Of a stretch of DNA of 48,403 nt, positions 17,331 through 25,139 are shown piece after piece. Made by a program: the position numbers and the translations under genes. The stretch covers positions 1 to 48,403 of the forward strand of contig NZ_POSF01000006.1 in NCBI RefSeq assembly GCF_004343605.1. Reading direction: 5' to 3'. This DNA comes from Dehalobacter sp. 12DCB1. Its GTDB lineage: Bacteria; Bacillota; Desulfitobacteriia; Desulfitobacteriales; Syntrophobotulaceae. Below the pieces are notes generated by a model. That model made no database searches, was not told where the DNA came from, and saw only the letters and a list, made by a program, of their open reading frames with translations. The stretch's first letter is position 1; each line of letters opens with the position of its first letter.

Positions 17331-18044
17331 CTATTCCTTAGTTATATTCTCCCGCAATATCTCCACACTCCGCTCCTTCACCCTACTAACCTGCCGCTGG
17401 GAGATTCCTAGCTGCGAAGCAACCTGCTGCTGCGTCATATCTTTAATAAAAATCATTTGAATTACTTTCTGCTGGATATCTGTAAGCTTTTTTAGCGCAT
17501 GGTAAAGCGTAAGCTTATCCTCAATCGGGAGTTGAAAGGTCTCGTAGGCTGTACTATGAATCCTAGAAGCGTCGATGTCATCAAAACTTACAAATCCCGC
17601 CCGCATGACTTCTATGACGCTTTCTTCCTTAATTTTCAGCTTTTCGGCGATGTATTCGGTACCAGGTACATCGCCGTTTTCTTTTATATATTTCAGGACT
17701 TCCTGATCCACCTTGGACTGAAGCTCAACAACGCAGCCCGGGCGGTAGAAAGATGCTTCTTTGCGCGCCAGATGACGAACCTCCCCCATGATACAGTGAG
17801 AAGCATAAGTCACAAAGCTAGTCTCCCTATCGGGGTCAAAATTACGCAAAGCTTTCAGCAAACCCAGACTACCAGCCTGAAAAAGATCGTCCTCGCAGCA
17901 GCCTCCGCCGTAGAGCCTTGCAAAATATTTGATCAATCCCTTGCCGGCTCCAAGCACCTTTTCTGCTGATTCTTTATCTTTATGCTGATAGTAGTAGGCT
18001 GCTGCTTCATTGATCGTTTGATTCACTTGTCCGGTTTCTTCCAT
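17331..18044 (-). CDS. RNA polymerase sigma factor (SigB/F/G-like)
   Basis: A 237-residue sigma-70 family protein. Region 2 is seen in EDDLFQAGSLGLLKALRNFD and TSFVTYASHCIMGEVRHLAR, region 3 around GDVPGTEYIAEKLKI, and region 4 has a helix-turn-helix at MTQQQVASQLGISQRQVSR. The size and region 2 style fit the SigB/SigF/SigG group, not primary or ECF factors. The ATG at 18044 has GGAGAG 6 bases upstream; a longer reading adds nine residues. It lies 68 bases after the PilW-like gene and is probably co-transcribed with the pilus operon, so it may control pilus or late genes. Anti-sigma genes are not adjacent. Confidence 0.85.
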   Translation of the reverse strand: MEETGQVNQTINEAAAYYYQHKDKESAEKVLGAGKGLIKYFARLYGGGCCEDDLFQAGSLGLLKALRNFDPDRETSFVTYASHCIMGEVRHLARKEASFYRPGCVVELQSKVDQEVLKYIKENGDVPGTEYIAEKLKIKEESVIEVMRAGFVSFDDIDASRIHSTAYETFQLPIEDKLTLYHALKKLTDIQQKVIQMIFIKDMTQQQVASQLGISQRQVSRVKERSVEILRENITKE

Positions 18045-18112
18045 ACTACACTCTCCATAGGATATGATCATTCAGACTATTTACTTTACTAAAATCAACT
18101 AAGCAGGCTGCC

Positions 18113-18646
18113 CTACAAAGAAGACGGCAAGGAATACGAGAAACCGATACAGGATCCTGAGGCGGTCGGAAACGTGCTTTTATGATAATTCAGCAGAATG
18201 ACTTCGGTGGTGACGTCATAATTGACATCATCTTTATCGCCAATCGTAAAAATAATCGAATTTGATTTTCCGGTGTTCGTAAAAGAGATTTTAAATTTTT
18301 GGGTATTGTCAACTCCAGCCGCAGTGGCACTCGTTCCATTGTTATTGTAGTGGAAGAAACCTGAAGCATCCAGGTAAATATCGTTTCTGCCGGTGGCAGC
18401 AGTAGGCGTACTCGTCAGGAAGGTAAATGAATTGGCATAGCGCAGCTGCTTGCTGATAAAATCGGCAGCCATGCGCACCTGGTATTGCTTATCGGCATTT
18501 ACTTGTCCCTTGTGGAGAGCGGTTGTTCCGAATGTGATCATCGGGTAAATGATCGCTACGACCAAAGCCATGATTGCAGTGACAGCCATCACTTCAAGCA
18601 AGGTAAAGCCCTTGCTCTTTTTTTGTGTTTTTATGCTGAATTTCAT
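18113..18646 (-). CDS. PilW-like minor pseudopilin
   Basis: A 177-residue protein with a basic leader (KFSIKTQKKSKG) and FTLLEVMAVTAIMALVVAIIYPM, the prepilin cleavage and helix signature with Glu5. The larger size and the QVRMAADFISKQLRYAN region after the helix are typical of PilW/ComGF/GspJ-type minor pilins that prime pilus assembly. ATG with GGAGGGG upstream. It follows the PilV-like gene by 26 bases. Confidence 0.85.
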   Translation of the reverse strand: MKFSIKTQKKSKGFTLLEVMAVTAIMALVVAIIYPMITFGTTALHKGQVNADKQYQVRMAADFISKQLRYANSFTFLTSTPTAATGRNDIYLDASGFFHYNNNGTSATAAGVDNTQKFKISFTNTGKSNSIIFTIGDKDDVNYDVTTEVILLNYHKSTFPTASGSCIGFSYSLPSSL

Positions 18647-18672
18647 GGGCTCCCCTCCTAGTCTAAATTCTG

Positions 18673-18999
18673 TTATTTTCCGGGCTTGAAGTAGTCAATC
18701 GAGACTTCTTTTCCGTTCACTGTGGCACTCTGGGCAGGCATCACCGTCCCGCTGGCCGAAATTGTCGTTGCATCAGGCATCGTGATTGTGACCGTGGAAG
18801 GCACTGCATTCACTGTATTGAGGTCAGCCTCCACCTGGGACTGGGCAGTATATGCCGCGTCGCTGCGGTCTCTGGCCAGGGCAATGACCTGTATCCCCAT
18901 TGTAAAAACTGTCAGAAGGGATACGCCAATGATGCCAATGATCCCCAGAGCGACAATGATCTCAATCAGCGTAAACCCTTTTGCTTTTTTTCTAAGCAT
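18673..18999 (-). CDS. PilV-like minor pseudopilin
   Basis: A 108-residue prepilin-like protein: short leader MLRKKAKG, then FTLIEIIVALGIIGIIGVSLLTVF with Glu5. The small head and position between PilX-like and PilW-like genes fit the PilV/GspI group. The ATG has AAGGAGGG upstream. Confidence 0.85.
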   Translation of the reverse strand: MLRKKAKGFTLIEIIVALGIIGIIGVSLLTVFTMGIQVIALARDRSDAAYTAQSQVEADLNTVNAVPSTVTITMPDATTISASGTVMPAQSATVNGKEVSIDYFKPGK

Positions 19000-19047
19000 T
19001 CAGGTATCCCTCCTTAATAGCACCTTATTTCGAACATTTATGATTCC

Positions 19048-19398
19048 TTATTTAAGCCAGACATCGCGTTGGTACGTATCAATTCCAACAACCTTGTTCT
19101 CGTCTATCTCTGAATCATCTGTTAATGTTACATGACTGTTTGAAGTATCATCATAGGATCCTATTATCATTTTTCCTAAAAAAGTGCCATTACCGCCACC
19201 AGTAATATTGAATTCAGCATTTGGTGCATAAATACTAATATGCGTATACGAAAAATTACCACTAGACTCAGCTAATTGACTAGTGCCGTTATAATACAAA
19301 TATAAAGTATTACCATCAGGTACGTTAACTGTTTTTCCCAAAGTAAAATCAGGGCTTGTTATTAGTAATTGTAATTCACCCCCCCGTCCGCAGGCCAT
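19048..19398 (-). pseudogene. 3' part of the PilX-like gene, out of frame after G7
   Basis: This reading frame overlaps the end of the PilX-like frame and continues it in another phase from the run of seven G (plus-strand C7 at 19379-19385). The protein (ELQLLITSPDFTLGKTVNVPDG, then a beta-helix-like stretch with ITGGGNGTFLGKMIIGSYDD) has no signal or start of its own. It reads as the natural C-terminal 105 or so residues of the upstream protein. One added G or two removed G would join them into a protein of about 385 residues. It is either a frameshift mutation, a phase-variable site or a base-calling error. Confidence 0.7.
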
Positions 19399-20213
19399 TC
19401 GATATATTCCATGGCGTCAGATAAATTTGTTACAGCCGTTGCAAGTACTTTGTTACTTTGGTCACTTGGGTTCGATGTAACTACATACGGTGTTATTACA
19501 GTCTTACCCTTTACTTTTTTTTCTGTTCCTAAAAACACTTCATTATTTTCTGTTGGAAATAAGGTAGCCTTAGTATCAGGAAATATTATCTTTGAAGTTA
19601 GTTTTTGTGGATTTCCAGACATAGCATCCGCGATCGTCATTTCAGCATCACTAGTATCCGGGCCCAGAATAACATCTCCATTTATTGGATTTTTCCCAAA
19701 AGTAATACTGTCGCTATTCGTCCCCACATCACCGGTTACTGTTATATTCTTACCAAAACACATACCATCATCCGCAAATACAGCCATATCTAAAGCTATC
19801 TTAACTGCCTGTTTTAGTGTCAAATAGACCGTGACCGGAAGATTCCCGGCATCGGCTGTACCTTGTGATTCAATCAACAGGTCCCCGCTGTATGGGCCGC
19901 TATTGATATTACTGACCTGTACCGCAAAAGTATTGCTTCCGACTGTTCCTGTTCCCGGATTGGACGAGGTCTTTGTAATAAGATTACTGACGATTGTCGC
20001 AATATTACTATTGCTGCTGTTATCAATAATATAGGAAGCCATCGCATCCGCTCCGGAACGGGCGGCATAGTAAGCTCGTTTGTTCTCAACTTGGTTCGCA
20101 ACCATCTTGCTCTCCCCATAAGCAATACTCAGGATCGCGGTCCCCAGCAGCGACAGCACAACCAGTAAAATCATGGTAAGCACTAATGCATAACCCTCCG
20201 ATTTTTTCTTCAC
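19362..20213 (-). CDS. PilX-like minor pilus protein, truncated by frameshift
   Basis: A protein of 283 residues in its current frame. The N-terminus (KKKSEGYALVLTMILLVVLSLLGTAILSIAYGE, then YYAARSGADAMASYI) is the PilX_N-type signature: a GYALVL cleavage-like site, hydrophobic helix and an alanine-rich region. It begins with GTG after AAGGAGGGGAG. The middle has a polymer-like beta region (GKNITVTGDVGTNSDSITFGKNPINGDVIL). Just after the DG codons a run of seven G shifts it out of frame into VNYNY and a stop; the conserved continuation is in the next frame. It lies between pilO and the pilV-like gene. Confidence 0.75.
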   Translation of the reverse strand: MKKKSEGYALVLTMILLVVLSLLGTAILSIAYGESKMVANQVENKRAYYAARSGADAMASYIIDNSSNSNIATIVSNLITKTSSNPGTGTVGSNTFAVQVSNINSGPYSGDLLIESQGTADAGNLPVTVYLTLKQAVKIALDMAVFADDGMCFGKNITVTGDVGTNSDSITFGKNPINGDVILGPDTSDAEMTIADAMSGNPQKLTSKIIFPDTKATLFPTENNEVFLGTEKKVKGKTVITPYVVTSNPSDQSNKVLATAVTNLSDAMEYIEWPADGGVNYNY

Positions 20214-20266
20214 AAGACTCCCCTCCTTGTATCCATAGAATTGGAAGAAAGAAATCGTTCTTAACC

Positions 20267-21100
20267 TTAATTAAAAGGATCCGACTTCCCGTAACTGCCT
20301 TTTATCGTCCAAGCGTTGAATGAATCCTCGCCGTTATCGACTTTTTCCACCGCATAGAAAGATACGGTCAGTGTGAATTTCAGTCCTGTTTCCTCTTCCT
20401 TGGCCTCGACAGCCTCCAACGCAATCGTCCTGTTTAGTTTTTCCAGGCTGCTGACGACTGTCCGGTACTGGGCGTAGCTTCCTGTAAACTCAATTGTTGT
20501 AGGTAACCGCAGCACCGCATCGGCAGGTAAAGTCTTTTCTTCACCGGTGGTGGCGGTACTCTGGGAAGTACCCGTAGCAGAAGGTATCTCTTTTGCCGGC
20601 TGGTCACTATAAGCCTGGTTAATGGTATCCGCTTCTTGCTGCAAGGAATAAGCCGGAAGCAGATAACGGTTGTCCGCCGGCATCACGACCCCACTAACTT
20701 CGGGATCAGAAAACTCAAGATTCGTCAACGTCGCGCCGCTTCCCTTCACGATTTTTTCCACGAGCAGCACGTACTGCTCCTTATACGGGTAGACGCCAGG
20801 GAAGAAGGATTCAGAAGCCTCCATTCCGTTTGCTAATTGCGTTTCATAAGCCTTGACGATGCTTTGTTCATTTTCCAGGTCGCTTTTGGCTGCGGCTACT
20901 TTTTGTTTCATGACTTCTTTATCGGCTGTTAAACTTTCAAGGCTGGCACTCATCGGAAGGTAAAGGACATAGTAGCTGATTGCGATGATAATCGCAACGC
21001 CGAGAACCATCAGAAGCTTTTTATCCCGCTCGGTGATTTTGGCATCGAGTGATAAATTCCCAATCTTTTTCCCCTGCAAGTTTGGTTTCTGCAGCTTCAT
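20267..21100 (-). CDS. pilO: Type IV pilus inner-membrane protein PilO
   Basis: A 277-residue bitopic protein: a cytoplasmic N-terminus, one helix (about 31-50), a coiled coil (51-90) and a ferredoxin-like periplasm-side domain. This is the PilO pattern, supported by its place after pilM and pilN. It pairs with PilN to link the cytoplasmic PilM ring to the growing pilus. A low-complexity insert rich in Thr/Ser/Glu (about 170-190) lies in the C-terminal half. Its ATG overlaps the pilN stop by one base (TAATG). Confidence 0.88.
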   Translation of the reverse strand: MKLQKPNLQGKKIGNLSLDAKITERDKKLLMVLGVAIIIAISYYVLYLPMSASLESLTADKEVMKQKVAAAKSDLENEQSIVKAYETQLANGMEASESFFPGVYPYKEQYVLLVEKIVKGSGATLTNLEFSDPEVSGVVMPADNRYLLPAYSLQQEADTINQAYSDQPAKEIPSATGTSQSTATTGEEKTLPADAVLRLPTTIEFTGSYAQYRTVVSSLEKLNRTIALEAVEAKEEETGLKFTLTVSFYAVEKVDNGEDSFNAWTIKGSYGKSDPFN

Positions 21101-21657
21101 TATTCAGCCACCTCCTTCAATTCGCACAGAACGGAAAATTCATAGGCGGCTGTTTCTGTACCACTTTGAATAAACTGTACCTGCACCCTGGAAAAAAGCT
21201 CTGTTGCTTCCAGGTTATGGGCCAACTCGGCCACTGTTGCCGACGCCGGTACAGTGCCCTGCAAAATCACTTGATAGTCTTTGATTTCCAGAGATTTCAG
21301 GCTGACTGCTGCCGGAATCGTCTTTTGAATTGTATTCAGGAATTCACTGCTGACTTTAGTGGCCAGCGTAATTTTTTGTTTAGCTTGATTTACTTGCGCC
21401 GTATAGGTGATTAAATTCTCGGTAGCTGCTTTCTTGGCCTGAATGTCTGTCAGCTTTGCTTTGTTTTCCGGAGCATTCAGAAAGGCCTCGCCTTTATTAA
21501 TCGCGTAAGAACAATAGATCATTCTTGCTCCCACAATGCCGTAAAACAGTACAACAACAAGAATTACGCCGAGAATCGCTCCATAGGATCTTCTGATTTT
21601 TTTCTTCTGAGCCAGTTTCTGTTTTTCAAATGTTGAAAAAAAGTTAAAATCATTCAT
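21100..21657 (-). CDS. pilN: Type IV pilus assembly protein PilN
   Basis: A 185-residue bitopic protein with the short N-terminal motif NDFNFF, which docks into PilM in homologues, then one helix (about 27-45), a coiled coil and a small C-terminal domain. The ATG at 21657 has AGGTG a few bases upstream; a GTG three codons earlier is less well placed. It lies between pilM and pilO in the conserved order. Confidence 0.9.
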   Translation of the reverse strand: MNDFNFFSTFEKQKLAQKKKIRRSYGAILGVILVVVLFYGIVGARMIYCSYAINKGEAFLNAPENKAKLTDIQAKKAATENLITYTAQVNQAKQKITLATKVSSEFLNTIQKTIPAAVSLKSLEIKDYQVILQGTVPASATVAELAHNLEATELFSRVQVQFIQSGTETAAYEFSVLCELKEVAE

Positions 21658-21672
21658 TTTAGTCACCTGCTC

Positions 21673-22875
21673 TCAAAGCCTGATCAGAGCAGCGGAGGCA
21701 TTGACATAGTCTCCGGGTGCCTGTTCATGGTCAATATACTGAATGTTACTGATCATCTGAAGCCGGTCAACTTTCAAACCGAGCCCCTGAGACAGGTACT
21801 CTGGTATTCCTGTAAGACTGGCTCCTCCACCGATCAGGTAGATTTGGCTCAAATCCTTGGAGCCGCTCCTGTTCGCAAAAAACTGCATGACCTTTCGGAT
21901 TTCTTCGAGCAATTCTCCGTAAAGGGGTTTCACAGCGGCTAGTGCTTCCTCTTTCGTAAAAACTTTTCCTTGTTCTATGGGCCGAATCTCTTCAACCGTG
22001 TTCTCAGCTGCATCAGAAACAGGTTCTTCCATATTTTCGGTTAGACCTTTCTTTTTAATCACAAATGTATGGCCTTTCTTTTTTACGGTAAGGGATCTAT
22101 TTTGTGTACTTTCAGCCGCCTTTGCTTCAGCAATGCGCTCTTGTTTATCTGAAAGAAACTCCAGTTTCTTTTCTTCAGCCTTCTCTTCGGATAAAGCAAA
22201 TAGGCCTGCAAGCAGGCGGTCCACCGCTCTTCCGCCGAAACTGATAGAGCGGAAGAAATTCAAGCTGCCTTGAGAGATCAGATAGATCATTGTACCTGAA
22301 TACCCAATATCTAAAATGATATAGTTGTTCGACAAATTGTTGTTAATCGCAGTCTGTTCGTTGAAAATTTTAGAAATAACATTCGCGTGAATGTCCAGGG
22401 CGAGTGGTTTCAGCTTAAGGCTATCAAGAAGGTCGTAATACGCATGCGCTATTTCCTTATTCATGACTGCTGCCCGTACCTTGACTTTTTTCATTCCGCT
22501 GGTCTCTGTCTCACCGATCTTGCGGTATTCGACCAGATCGGTATCCGTCATACCAAAAAATTGAATAATTTCATTCTTAATCATTGCTTCGAGTTCTTGC
22601 TCATTTCCTGAAGGAACCTCAAATTCACGAATAATCACGCTGTTAGAGTTAAACGTGATCAGGGCATCTTTAGTGGAAGTATTCAGAGAAGCAAGCACTT
22701 CCTGCATGGCTGAGGTCAGTACTTCTTTATTCGTAATCAAACCGTCGGAGAGCACGCCTTTCGGAAGCGCGATGCTGGCACTTCGCAGTATTCTGACAGT
22801 ATTTCCTTCCGCCTGGCCAACAACAGCGTGAATATTTCTTGTTCCAAGATCAAAGGACAGATATGCAGCAGTCAA
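21673..22875 (-). CDS. pilM: Type IV pilus assembly protein PilM with long insert
   Basis: A 400-residue actin-like ATPase of the cytoplasmic pilus platform. The nucleotide-binding motifs are SFDLGTRNIHAV (phosphate 1), IILDIGYSGTMIYLI (phosphate 2) and IYLIGGGASLTGI (adenosine). Typical PilM has about 350 residues. Here residues 229-308 hold a highly charged insert (EEKAEEKKLEF, then KKKGHTFVIKKKG) that looks disordered. The first codon is TTG, with AGAGGGGG upstream. It stands between pilC and pilN. Confidence 0.92.
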   Translation of the reverse strand: MTAAYLSFDLGTRNIHAVVGQAEGNTVRILRSASIALPKGVLSDGLITNKEVLTSAMQEVLASLNTSTKDALITFNSNSVIIREFEVPSGNEQELEAMIKNEIIQFFGMTDTDLVEYRKIGETETSGMKKVKVRAAVMNKEIAHAYYDLLDSLKLKPLALDIHANVISKIFNEQTAINNNLSNNYIILDIGYSGTMIYLISQGSLNFFRSISFGGRAVDRLLAGLFALSEEKAEEKKLEFLSDKQERIAEAKAAESTQNRSLTVKKKGHTFVIKKKGLTENMEEPVSDAAENTVEEIRPIEQGKVFTKEEALAAVKPLYGELLEEIRKVMQFFANRSGSKDLSQIYLIGGGASLTGIPEYLSQGLGLKVDRLQMISNIQYIDHEQAPGDYVNASAALIRL

Positions 22876-22904
22876 GTATATTCCCCCTCTAATGTAAAAT
22901 TCAC

Positions 22905-24113
22905 TTAAATATTCTGATAGGCGCCATACATCGCCGAAACAATCGACAGAACAATAAAGCCGATCACGACCGCCATCACAACGATCAAGGCCGGTTCAAA
23001 CAGCGCCAGCATACGCTGAATTGCCACATCAGCTTCCTCGTCATAATAGGCAGACGTTCTTTCCAAAATACTCTCAAGTGAGCCGGATTCCTCGCCGATG
23101 CTGATCATGGAATAAATCATCGGCGGAAACACCCCGATCTTGCGGATGGACTGCGAGATCGTCGCTCCTTTGCTCATATCCTCTTTGGCAGCTAACAGAC
23201 CGTCACTGACTACTTTATTCCCAAGCACTTTCGCGGTGATTTCTATACAGTTCAGCAAAGGAATCCCGCTGCTTAACAGCGTGGAAAGGGTACGGGCCAT
23301 CCTGGCGGACATGATCTTGATAGAAGTCGACTTTACAACAGGTATTTTCAGTTTCATTCCATCCCATTTCAGTCTTCCGGAATCGGTCTTAATGTATTGT
23401 CTTGTTGCAAAAACGATCGCTGCAATCACAATAATTAAAATGTACCAATAAGACCTCATAAAGTTACTGATTCCCATAAGGATTCTGGTTGTCAGCGGCA
23501 GGGTTGTGCCGGTCGATTCAAACATGGCGGTAAACGTCGGCAGCACAAAAGTCATCAATATAATAACCACAATGATCATTACGCCGGTTAAGATGGCCGG
23601 GTATGTCATAGAAGAAATCATTTTTGTCCGAAGCTTTCGTTCCTTTTCAAAATGCTCGGTCATTTTAGCCAGTACGAGATCGAGTTTTCCACTGGCTTCT
23701 CCAGACTCAATCATATTAATCAGGATTTCAGGAAATGCCTGCCCCTGCTTGCGCATAGCTTCGGAAAGCATATCACCTTTTTGGACTGCTTCATAAACTC
23801 TGAGAACAACCGCTTTGAGCTTTTTGCTTTCCGTTTGCTGATAGATTACATCGAGTGCTTTGATGACTGTTACCCCGGCTGTTAATAGTGCATGAAACTG
23901 GTTGCAAAACACGACAAGGTCTTTGACTTTTAGCTTGATCGGCTTATCCTTGCTAATCGCTTTTTGCGCGCTTTGTTTCTTTTCACTGACTTCGATGCAA
24001 AAAAGCTGTCGCTCTTTGAGCTGGCGGTAAAAGTTCTGAATACTATCGGCTTCCAGAACGCCTGTCGATCTCTGGCCGGAAAAATCTTTAGCAACATACG
24101 AATATAGAGGCAT
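22905..24113 (-). CDS. pilC: Type IV pilus platform protein PilC
   Basis: A 402-residue polytopic protein of the GspF/PilC family that transmits the ATPase motion to the pilin subunits. Two repeated GspF domains are visible, each with a helical cytoplasmic part and hydrophobic helices (about 170-195, 222-240 and 375-397); GEASGKLD and GEESGSLE are the matching signatures in the two halves. Normal length. ATG with GGGAG upstream. It is the first gene of the minus-strand pilus operon, and four TTTACAT boxes lie directly before it. Confidence 0.95.
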   Translation of the reverse strand: MPLYSYVAKDFSGQRSTGVLEADSIQNFYRQLKERQLFCIEVSEKKQSAQKAISKDKPIKLKVKDLVVFCNQFHALLTAGVTVIKALDVIYQQTESKKLKAVVLRVYEAVQKGDMLSEAMRKQGQAFPEILINMIESGEASGKLDLVLAKMTEHFEKERKLRTKMISSMTYPAILTGVMIIVVIILMTFVLPTFTAMFESTGTTLPLTTRILMGISNFMRSYWYILIIVIAAIVFATRQYIKTDSGRLKWDGMKLKIPVVKSTSIKIMSARMARTLSTLLSSGIPLLNCIEITAKVLGNKVVSDGLLAAKEDMSKGATISQSIRKIGVFPPMIYSMISIGEESGSLESILERTSAYYDEEADVAIQRMLALFEPALIVVMAVVIGFIVLSIVSAMYGAYQNI

Positions 24114-24134
24114 ATTTTCACTCCCTCTGCATAT

Positions 24135-24174
24135 TTTACATTTAATTTACATTAATTTTACATAATTTTTACAT
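24135..24174. promoter_or_regulatory. Four perfect TTTACAT boxes with 11-bp period before pilC
   Basis: TTTACAT occurs at 24135, 24146, 24157 and 24168, each exactly 11 bp after the last. The spacing equals one helical turn and the hexamer fits the known PhoP-box style TT(A/T/C)A(C/T)A with about 5-bp spacers used by some OmpR/PhoB-type regulators. The boxes begin 22 bases upstream of the pilC ATG. Confidence 0.65.
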
Positions 24175-24389
24175 TTATTCGCTTATCTTATATTTCATTT
24201 TTAGAAATGAAAATACATTTTAATTATACTACTAAATAGCATAAATTGTAATATTTTTCTCAAATTGTCATTGACAAAATCTTGACAAGTTTTATTTCTT
24301 TCTAATACTAATTATATTACTTCAAAACTTGAATCCCATCACCTAGTTTATTATGCACGTTCTATTTTACTTCTTCGTCCATCAACTCC

Positions 24390-24406
24390 GCGGGTGATGG
24401 GAATCG
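24390..24406. repeat. 17-base copy of the tRNA-Gly(TCC) 3' end
   Basis: GCGGGTGATGGGAATCG here is identical to 24532-24548, the acceptor and T-arm 3' side of the nearby tRNA-Gly. Such duplicates are usual at integration sites, but the two copies are only about 140 bases apart and no integrase is present. Confidence 0.5.
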
Positions 24407-24489
24407 CTCCGCTTCACTAATTGGCCTCTGCCAATTCGCTCGCTATCACGCCGGGGTGGGAAAATGCTTCCATAGGTCGCATGCTCCAT

Positions 24490-24517
24490 AAAAAAATCCT
24501 GCGCTGTGCGCAGGATT
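24490..24517 (-). terminator. Intrinsic terminator of the tRNA array
   Basis: A 10-bp perfect stem AATCCTGCGC/GCGCAGGATT with a three-base loop, followed on the minus strand by a T run. It lies 11 bases after the last tRNA. Confidence 0.9.
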
Positions 24518-24527
24518 CTATTTTCTT

Positions 24528-24601
24528 TGGAGCGGGTGATGGGAATCGAACCCACGTAACCAGCTTGGAAGGCTGGCACTCTACCATTGAGTTACACCCG
24601 C
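24528..24601 (-). tRNA. tRNA-Gly (TCC)
   Basis: The cloverleaf reads GCGGGTG...CACCCGCT with encoded CCA; the anticodon loop CTTCCAA gives TCC. Last gene of the array. Confidence 0.96.
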
Positions 24602-24606
24602 ATGTT

Positions 24607-24683
24607 TGGTAGCAGGGGGGGGATTTGAACCCTCGGATGAGCGGGTATGAACCGCTTGCCTTAGACCACTTGGCTACCCTGCC
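24607..24683 (-). tRNA. tRNA-Met (CAT), elongator type
   Basis: The anticodon loop TTCATAC gives CAT. The 3' end GCTACCA and GGTTCATACCCG resemble the Bacillus elongator tRNA-Met, not the initiator or Ile2. The T-stem contains one A-C mismatch because of a run of eight C. Encoded CCA. Confidence 0.88.
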
Positions 24684-24684
24684 A

Positions 24685-24759
24685 TGGCTCCCCGAGCTGG
24701 ATTCGAACCAGCAACCTATCGGTTAACAGCCGATTGCTCTACCGTTGAGCTATCGAGGA
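24685..24759 (-). tRNA. tRNA-Asn (GTT)
   Basis: A cloverleaf starting TCCTCGATAGCTC, anticodon loop CTGTTAA (GTT), with encoded CCA. Confidence 0.96.
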
Positions 24760-24765
24760 ATATGC

Positions 24766-24856
24766 TGGCGGAGAAGGAGGGATTTGAACCCTCGCAGCAG
24801 TTACCCACTCTAACGGTTTAGCAAACCGTCCTCTTCAGCCACTTGAGTACTTCTCC
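24766..24856 (-). tRNA. tRNA-Ser (GCT)
   Basis: A 91-base class II tRNA with long variable arm; the anticodon loop TTGCTAA gives GCT. Encoded CCA. Confidence 0.95.
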
Positions 24857-24869
24857 GTAAACTACTGAT

Positions 24870-24954
24870 TGGTGCGGAAGGCGGGACTTGAACCCGCACG
24901 GTGTTAACCACACGCCCCTCAAACGTGCGCGTCTGCCAATTCCGCCACTCCCGC
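24870..24954 (-). tRNA. tRNA-Leu (GAG)
   Basis: An 85-base class II tRNA, GCGGGAGTGGCGGAATTGGC at the 5' end; the anticodon loop TTGAGGG gives GAG. Encoded CCA. Confidence 0.94.
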
Positions 24955-24961
24955 ATAAAAC

Positions 24962-25037
24962 TGGAGCCGTTAACCGGGATTGAACCGGTGACCTTATCCT
25001 TACCAAGGATACGCTCTACCTACTGAGCTATAACGGC
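24962..25037 (-). tRNA. tRNA-Thr (GGT)
   Basis: A cloverleaf GCCGTTATAGCTC..., anticodon loop TTGGTAA (GGT). Encoded CCA. Confidence 0.96.
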
Positions 25038-25053
25038 GAATGCCTTTGAAAGA

Positions 25054-25130
<77 letters not shown>

Positions 25131-25139
25131 ATATTTTTT

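Larger units (their letters stand above)
24114..24527. other. 414-base intergenic region between pilC and tRNA array
   Basis: Very AT-rich near pilC. It holds the four TTTACAT boxes, a hairpin at 24192-24214 (TTTCATT/AATGAAA), a minus-strand TATAAT (plus strand ATTATA at 24223-24228) with TTACAA 17 bases upstream as a possible pilC promoter, and two TTGACA at 24271 and 24282. The right part has a GC-richer block (24334-24480) with inverted repeats and a copy of the tRNA-Gly 3' end, then the tRNA terminator. No coding region is supported. Confidence 0.6.

Noticed and set aside
24390-24406. tRNA-Gly pseudogene
   Set aside because: Only 17 bases match; the D and anticodon arms are absent.
24382-24612. 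Small frames across the tRNA-Gly region
   Set aside because: They are accidental translations of tRNA genes and the terminator.
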